From positions 1 through 64,000 of the forward strand of contig NZ_JAPCKK010000034.1 of the NCBI RefSeq assembly GCF_030705605.1: DNA of 64,000 bases, read 5' to 3'. The notes beneath the pieces are model-generated. The model was not told the origin of the DNA, ran no database searches, and worked only from the letters and a program-made list of their open reading frames with translations. Numbering within the stretch: the first letter of the stretch is position 1; every line of letters begins with the position of its first letter. Shown in pieces: positions 59,905 through 64,000 of this stretch. The DNA is from Paenibacillus zeirhizosphaerae. Lineage in GTDB: Bacteria; Bacillota; Bacilli; Paenibacillales; Paenibacillaceae. The position numbers and the translations under genes are program-made.

Positions 59905-60330
59905 TTAAGAAGCTTCACAATATTTTTTGAAATTATCCAAAAACGCCTGCCAGCCTGCTTGCTGCATTTCAATAGGATTCTCGCCTTCTGCCTCAAAAAC
60001 CTCAACTACCTTCGTACCGTTCCCTTGATTACTGAAAGTAATTGTGACTTTTCTTCCATCACCAAGTGTGTAAGCAATCAATTCATGGGGTCTCACTTCA
60101 TCATACACTCCGCTAAAATCAAAGCCAAAGCTTCCGTCCTTCGCTTCCATTCGTGTAAGGAAGGCTCCGCCAGTCCTTACATCATTTTCAGCCTTGGGCG
60201 CATGCCATTCGTCGGAAGCAAAAGACCACTCCGTAATATGCTGTGGCTCGGTCCAATAAGCCCATACTTTTTCCATTGGTGCATCAACTGTAGTTTCTAC
60301 CGTAATGGTTGCTTTATGATCTGTTGTCAT
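59905..60330 (-). CDS. SRPBCC (AHSA1-like) domain protein
   Basis: The 141-residue protein fits the START-like helix-grip fold: ITVETTVDAPMEKVWAYWTEPQHITEW at the start and the C-terminal helix QAGWQAFLDNFKKYCE. Such proteins bind hydrophobic ligands or act in stress responses; the function here is unknown. ATG 60330 follows AGGAGATG. It is monocistronic. Confidence 0.88.
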   Translation of the reverse strand: MTTDHKATITVETTVDAPMEKVWAYWTEPQHITEWSFASDEWHAPKAENDVRTGGAFLTRMEAKDGSFGFDFSGVYDEVRPHELIAYTLGDGRKVTITFSNQGNGTKVVEVFEAEGENPIEMQQAGWQAFLDNFKKYCEAS

Positions 60331-60517
60331 GTCGCTATCATCTCCTTAAGTGAATTCTGGCTTACTCGCTAACTATAACATGTCGTAGAACACGCTTACA
60401 ACTTACAGAAGTAGGAGATTCTTACACCCGTCCGCTACATTCAGTTTTCAATGTGCCACACAGAAATAATAGCACACACGTTCGCATTTTGGAAGAACTA
60501 GTTTGGCTTCATTCCTG

Positions 60518-60570
60518 TAAAAAGCCCAAGCGACCAATGAAAAATCACCACTGGTCACTTGGGCTTTTCG
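60518..60570 (-). terminator. terminator of the Gfo/Idh/MocA gene
   Basis: AAAAGCCCAAG-C-GACCA pairs with TGGTC-A-CTTGGGCTTTT; T runs flank both sides. It lies 20-70 bp past the stop on the minus strand. Confidence 0.75.
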
Positions 60571-60588
60571 AACGCTCTCTTATCTCAC

Positions 60589-61872
60589 CTAAAGCCCGAT
60601 CAAATCATTAATCCGTACGGGCTGTCCTGTCTGTATCGACCGGTTCGCCGCGATGCCTGTCATGATTGACCACGCGCCGTCCAGATGTGAGGCCGCCCGC
60701 TTGAAGCGGTCCTCCACCGGCTTGTCGAAAATATCGCGCAGCATTAACGGGTCCCCGCCGCCATGACCGCCGGACTGCTCCTCAATCTCCACATCATATG
60801 GCTCGGCATGGATCGGGAAAACGCGGATCTGTTTGGACTTGAGCGCCCCTTCCTTCTCCTTGTCTCCTCCGGAGTTCACGTAGGATTGCTCCGTGACTTT
60901 CACTTCCATACGGCCTTTGGTGCCATTAAAGGCAATGATGAAGCCTTCCCAGGGCATAAAGGCATTCAGCGAATAGTTCATAACCGTCTTATTCCGGTAT
61001 TTTACCATCACACTCATCGTGTCCTCAATGCTGATGTTGTCACCGAACACGCTCTGATCGCGTAAATACCCGTCCTCCTGCTCGGCCTCCAGGTACATTT
61101 GCTTTAAATGTTCGTTGCGGTCCAGGTGGAGCGCAAACGGGTCATTTTCCGCCGCCTTGCTGCCGTGCGCCCGCTGGTAAAACTCTGTAACACCACGCTT
61201 CTCGGCATTCTCCCTGCCATAAAAACGCAGGTCCCCCTGAGCATAAACCGTATCTGGCTTGGAGCCAAGCCAGAAATTCATGAGATCGAAATGATGCGTG
61301 GACTTGTGTACCAGCAGCCCTCCGCTATTGCGCTTGTCGCGGTGCCAGCGCCGGAAATAGTCCGCACCATGCTTCGTATTCAGCAGCCATTCGAAGTTGA
61401 CTGAAATGACCTCACCGATGACCCCTTCCATGATCAGCTCCCTGATTTTCGTATTATGGGGCGCATAACGGTAATTGAACGTGACCCGCAGCTTTTTCCC
61501 GGTGCGCTCAACCGCGTCCAGAATGGCCTCACATTTCTCCTCATCGACCGTCATTGGCTTCTCGGAGATCACATCACAGCCTAGCTCCATGGCGCGGATA
61601 ATATACTGATGATGCGCACGGTCCACTGTCGTTACAATCACGGTGTCCGGCTTGGTCTCCTGAATCATCCTGTCGAACTCATGCGCTTTATAGGTCGGCA
61701 GCGCAGGATAATCGTATTTCTCCAGCAGCAGCCGGTTGGCGTAATCCATCCGGATCTGATTCACATCACAAAAAGCCACCAGCCTGGAGGTATCCTTATA
61801 CACAGTGGCCAGCTCTCTGTAAAAAAACTCAGCACGTCCACCGGTGCCTACAACGGCATATGTTTTGCTCAT
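60589..61872 (-). CDS. Gfo/Idh/MocA-family oxidoreductase
   Basis: The 427-residue protein has an N-terminal NAD(P) fold (YAVVGTGGRAEFFYRELA) and the hallmark EKPMTVDEE. A C-terminal alpha/beta domain follows, with a long insertion (about 190-260) as in larger members acting on sugars or glycosides. ATG 61872 (MSKTYAVVG) is preferred; a GTG at 61884 is too close to the ribosome binding site. It is divergent from an AraC regulator that probably controls it. The substrate is unknown, likely a sugar derivative. Confidence 0.88.
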   Translation of the reverse strand: MSKTYAVVGTGGRAEFFYRELATVYKDTSRLVAFCDVNQIRMDYANRLLLEKYDYPALPTYKAHEFDRMIQETKPDTVIVTTVDRAHHQYIIRAMELGCDVISEKPMTVDEEKCEAILDAVERTGKKLRVTFNYRYAPHNTKIRELIMEGVIGEVISVNFEWLLNTKHGADYFRRWHRDKRNSGGLLVHKSTHHFDLMNFWLGSKPDTVYAQGDLRFYGRENAEKRGVTEFYQRAHGSKAAENDPFALHLDRNEHLKQMYLEAEQEDGYLRDQSVFGDNISIEDTMSVMVKYRNKTVMNYSLNAFMPWEGFIIAFNGTKGRMEVKVTEQSYVNSGGDKEKEGALKSKQIRVFPIHAEPYDVEIEEQSGGHGGGDPLMLRDIFDKPVEDRFKRAASHLDGAWSIMTGIAANRSIQTGQPVRINDLIGL

Positions 61873-62002
61873 ATCACGGTTCACACCCTTTCATCGGATG
61901 TCTTCATGATATAGTATAAAAAATATCAAGTTCTAAGCATTTATGGACCATTTCATCTCAAAATATGCATATCTTATCCTTTTTCAGAAAGGGGCAAATT
62001 CC

Positions 62003-62851
62003 ATGGCATCCTCCCCTCACTTTTCGATCGAACGGATTAAACGGACGGAGCCCTTCAGCATGGCCTTCGATCATATGCACGACGCCTATGAAATTTATTA
62101 TCTGTTATCCGGCGAACGATACTATTACATTGATAACAGGCTGTACGCCCTGCAGGCCGGTGACCTGATTTTCATTCACAAGCACGGGCTGCACCGTACA
62201 ACCAACAAAGGCGACGCCTCCCATGAGCGGATATTGATCAACTTCGATGAAGCCTTTATAACCCCTTCACTCGATATGCAGGAGACATGGGAGCTGCTGG
62301 CACAGCAGCATTTCCTGCTGCGCCCCGGCGAGCGGGAGCGGGCTGCGATCCTCAGCATGCTGGAAGCTCTGCTGGGCGAGAATGACCGGAATGAGCCATT
62401 CCGGAATATCTATCGGCGTTCCCTGCTCGTGCAATTGCTGGTGTATATCCGGCGGCTGCATAATGTGAGGTATGTGCCCATCGTTCCTGAGGGGAGTGAA
62501 AAGCAGCAGCGGGTGTATGCCATCATTGAGCATATTGAGGCGCATTTCGCCGAGAAGCTCACGCTGGATCAGCTCTCCTCCGCCTTTTTTATCAGCAGCA
62601 CCTATCTGTGCAAAATATTCAGACAGACCACCGGCTTCACCGTGGTAGAATACATCCGGTACGTCCGAATCCGCCAGGCCCAGCAGTATCTGAAAGAGAC
62701 ACGCTGGCCTGTCACCCGCATTGCGGAACAGGCCGGCTTCGATAGCATTGCACATTTCGGGCGGGTCTTCCGGCAGATGACCGGGCGTTCCCCACTGCAG
62801 TACCGAAAGCAGTTTTTGCGAGAAAACGATGCTGATGAAGCTGCTACTTGA
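62003..62851 (+). CDS. AraC-family regulator, divergent from the Gfo/Idh/MocA gene
   Basis: The 282-residue protein has a cupin domain (about 5-140; HDAYEIYYLLSGERYYYIDNR and GDLIFIHKHGLHR) and a C-terminal AraC double HTH (about 185-280; HFAEKLTLDQLSSAFFISSTYLCKIFRQTTGFTVVEY and RIAEQAGFDSIAHFGRVFRQMTGRSPLQYRK). ATG 62003 follows AAAGGGG; an upstream frame to 61943 lacks support. Such regulators usually activate adjacent sugar-utilisation genes. Confidence 0.9.
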   Translation: MASSPHFSIERIKRTEPFSMAFDHMHDAYEIYYLLSGERYYYIDNRLYALQAGDLIFIHKHGLHRTTNKGDASHERILINFDEAFITPSLDMQETWELLAQQHFLLRPGERERAAILSMLEALLGENDRNEPFRNIYRRSLLVQLLVYIRRLHNVRYVPIVPEGSEKQQRVYAIIEHIEAHFAEKLTLDQLSSAFFISSTYLCKIFRQTTGFTVVEYIRYVRIRQAQQYLKETRWPVTRIAEQAGFDSIAHFGRVFRQMTGRSPLQYRKQFLRENDADEAAT

Positions 62852-62910
62852 GCAGAGGACAAGTCAGATGATAAAATACTGTCAAAGGCTGTGAATGGAG
62901 CGTGACGAAT

Positions 62911-63159
62911 TTGAAGGAATTGGACAAACGTCTCGATGAAATGGAAAAGCGGATGGATGCAAGGTTTGACCGTATGGAAGACATGTTAACCCAACTCATC
63001 GGAATTGTAGGCGAGACAAATAAAAAGACCGAAAACTTGGACAAACGATTCGATGGACTGGAAAAAGATATAAAAATCATCAAGACTGAAATGCCTAAAA
63101 TGAAAAGGCTAGTAAATGAACATGATAGCGATATAACAGAATTGAAATTCCAGCCATAA
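62911..63159 (+). CDS. small coiled-coil protein
   Basis: About 82 residues, almost wholly heptad repeats (LDKRLDEMEKRMDARFDRMEDMLTQL, KTENLDKRFDGLEKDIKIIK). I recognise no family; such proteins are common in Paenibacillus and often annotated as hypothetical. TTG 62911 is likely, since GGAG lies 10 bp upstream; a GTG at 62902 is too close. A weak terminator follows. Confidence 0.65.
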   Translation: MKELDKRLDEMEKRMDARFDRMEDMLTQLIGIVGETNKKTENLDKRFDGLEKDIKIIKTEMPKMKRLVNEHDSDITELKFQP

Positions 63160-63164
63160 GCATG

Positions 63165-63189
63165 AAGTCCTGGAAATAGGGCTTTTTTT
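63165..63189 (+). terminator. terminator after the coiled-coil gene
   Basis: AGTCCT-GGAAAT-AGGGCT with seven T residues: a short stem with one G-T pair. Confidence 0.5.
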
Positions 63190-63233
63190 ATTTTTTCAGT
63201 TCGTCAAGTGTGTCACATCTTTATTGCCACTAA

Positions 63234-63359
63234 TTACCCCTTAATGCCCTTCATCGTAATGCCCTCAACAATTTGCTTCTGGACAAATATATAGACCACC
63301 AGCACGGGAATCACGGAAATGGTCGTGCCCGCCATCATGCTGCAGCCAGAAATCATATC
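63234..63359 (-). pseudogene. C-terminal fragment of a sugar ABC permease
   Basis: On the minus strand a frame reads MMAGTTISVIPVLVVYIF, then VQKQIVEGITMKGIKG and a TAA stop, the exact ending of MalG-type permeases. Upstream the frame loses similarity, and no permease body or binding protein is present. It is a decayed remnant. The plus-strand frame running over 63365-63494 shows nothing I recognise. Confidence 0.65.
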
Positions 63360-63529
63360 ACCGACGGATTCCGCGCGTCGTCTATCGTGTACCAGTTTGT
63401 GATGGAGCTGTACCGGTTCAGCACGCTGTACAGAAAGAAACAGGAAACGTGGCCCTTATCCAGTCCGTTCCGGAATCTTCACCCTATGATATAATGCTCT
63501 CAATATCATCGTTTGGAAGGATGGAGCAG

Positions 63530-64000
63530 ATGTCGGAGCAACAAGTATACATCCGGTTCTCTGAAGAAACGGACGCCGCGGAATTGGCAGCAATGTACAA
63601 GCGAAATCAGGAGTTCTTTGAGAAATTCTCGCCAAGCAACCAAGAGGAGCTCTATACGGAGGAGCACCAGCTCCAGAAAATTATGAAATACAAGGCTGAC
63701 ATGATGGAGGATCGGAGGTATTCCTTCGTGGTATGCCACAAGGAGAACGACCGAATTATAGGCAGCGTGGACCTATCCTTTGTCATGAGAGGGCCGCTTC
63801 AGAACTGTATGATCGGATACAGTCTGGACCAGGCTTATAATGGCAAAGGTTATATGACAGAGGCGGTGAAGCTGGTGGTCCGCTATGCTTTCGATGAGCT
63901 AAAGTTTCACCGGATCGTCGGGGAGGTCTCTCCCCGGAATCCAGGTTCCATCCGTGTGCTTGAGAAGGCTGGCTTTCACAAAGAAGGCATCTCTCGAAGC
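63530..64000 (+). CDS. GNAT N-acetyltransferase, RimJ/RimL-like (cut by the window end)
   Basis: The first 157 codons are present: an N-terminal part MSEQQVYIRFSEETDAAELAAMY, then the acetyl-CoA-binding region IGYSLDQAYNGKGYMTEAVKLVVRYAF, then the family ending HRIVGEVSPRNPGSIRVLEKAGF. This group acetylates ribosomal-protein N-termini or small amines. ATG 63530 follows GGAAGG by 9 bp. Only a short C-terminal stretch is missing beyond the edge. Confidence 0.88.
   Translation, partial: MSEQQVYIRFSEETDAAELAAMYKRNQEFFEKFSPSNQEELYTEEHQLQKIMKYKADMMEDRRYSFVVCHKENDRIIGSVDLSFVMRGPLQNCMIGYSLDQAYNGKGYMTEAVKLVVRYAFDELKFHRIVGEVSPRNPGSIRVLEKAGFHKEGISRS

Noticed and set aside
63273..63494. 73-codon plus-strand frame across the permease remnant
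   Set aside because: It overlaps the antisense permease fragment and the following unassigned stretch; no start signal and no family match that I can support.

Overview
The window looks like chromosomal DNA of a Paenibacillus-type member of the Bacillota. Evidence: SLH-anchored giant exoenzymes, a stand-alone GH51 arabinofuranosidase, a DHH-family manganese pyrophosphatase, a CspA-like protein beside a YdjO-type protein, a DUF420 protein, strong GGAGG ribosome binding sites with frequent TTG/GTG starts, and moderate GC. I cannot name a species. The left edge carries a strong leftward rRNA-type promoter and leader, so an rRNA operon probably lies just outside the window.

Layout. 0.3-11 kb (minus): a catabolic operon reading solute-binding protein, two permeases, DUF4127 protein, NanE-type epimerase, MurR/RpiR regulator, ROK kinase and FAD oxidoreductase. 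It is split by a complete IS200/IS605-family element (tnpA + tnpB) whose target motif overlaps the murR stop codon. 11.3-15.4 kb: a DUF420 membrane protein, an NAD-dependent epimerase and a polar amino-acid ABC transporter. 15.5-27.7 kb: two very large SLH-anchored secreted peptidases (M14 and S8) flank an ATP-dependent DNA ligase, a secreted coiled-coil protein, a patch of gene debris and ppaC. 27.8-35 kb: an OmpR-type two-component system, a methyltransferase, a GDPD esterase, a GH51 enzyme and a secreted DUF2680-like protein. 35-48.7 kb: a reductive pyrimidine (or hydantoin/carbamoyl amino acid) degradation locus with its own PucR regulator, aminotransferase, nitrilase-type amidase and NMT1-type ABC transporter. 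49-57 kb: paired TM2 proteins, a hydrolase, cold-shock genes, a TPP-riboswitch-controlled thiMDE salvage operon, a second secreted DUF2680-like protein, an atypical pyruvate kinase and an AraC regulator. 57.3-59.8 kb: an AT-rich HIRAN-domain gene and a ParA/ribbon-helix-helix pair that look acquired. 60-64 kb: a Gfo/Idh/MocA oxidoreductase divergent from an AraC regulator, a permease fragment and a truncated GNAT gene.

Most notable signals: (1) a family of at least four interspersed palindromic repeats (about 11.2, 21.3, 31.2 and 57.4 kb), all at gene 3' ends, with a conserved outer stem and a variable but still self-complementary centre; (2) arrays of TTCAGC/TTTAAG-type hexamers at exact 11-bp spacing upstream of the response regulator and of both DUF2680-like secreted proteins, suggesting a small unlinked regulon; (3) the amino-sugar-like operon with two enzymes of unassigned role; (4) a pyruvate kinase lacking two of the usual potassium-site residues.
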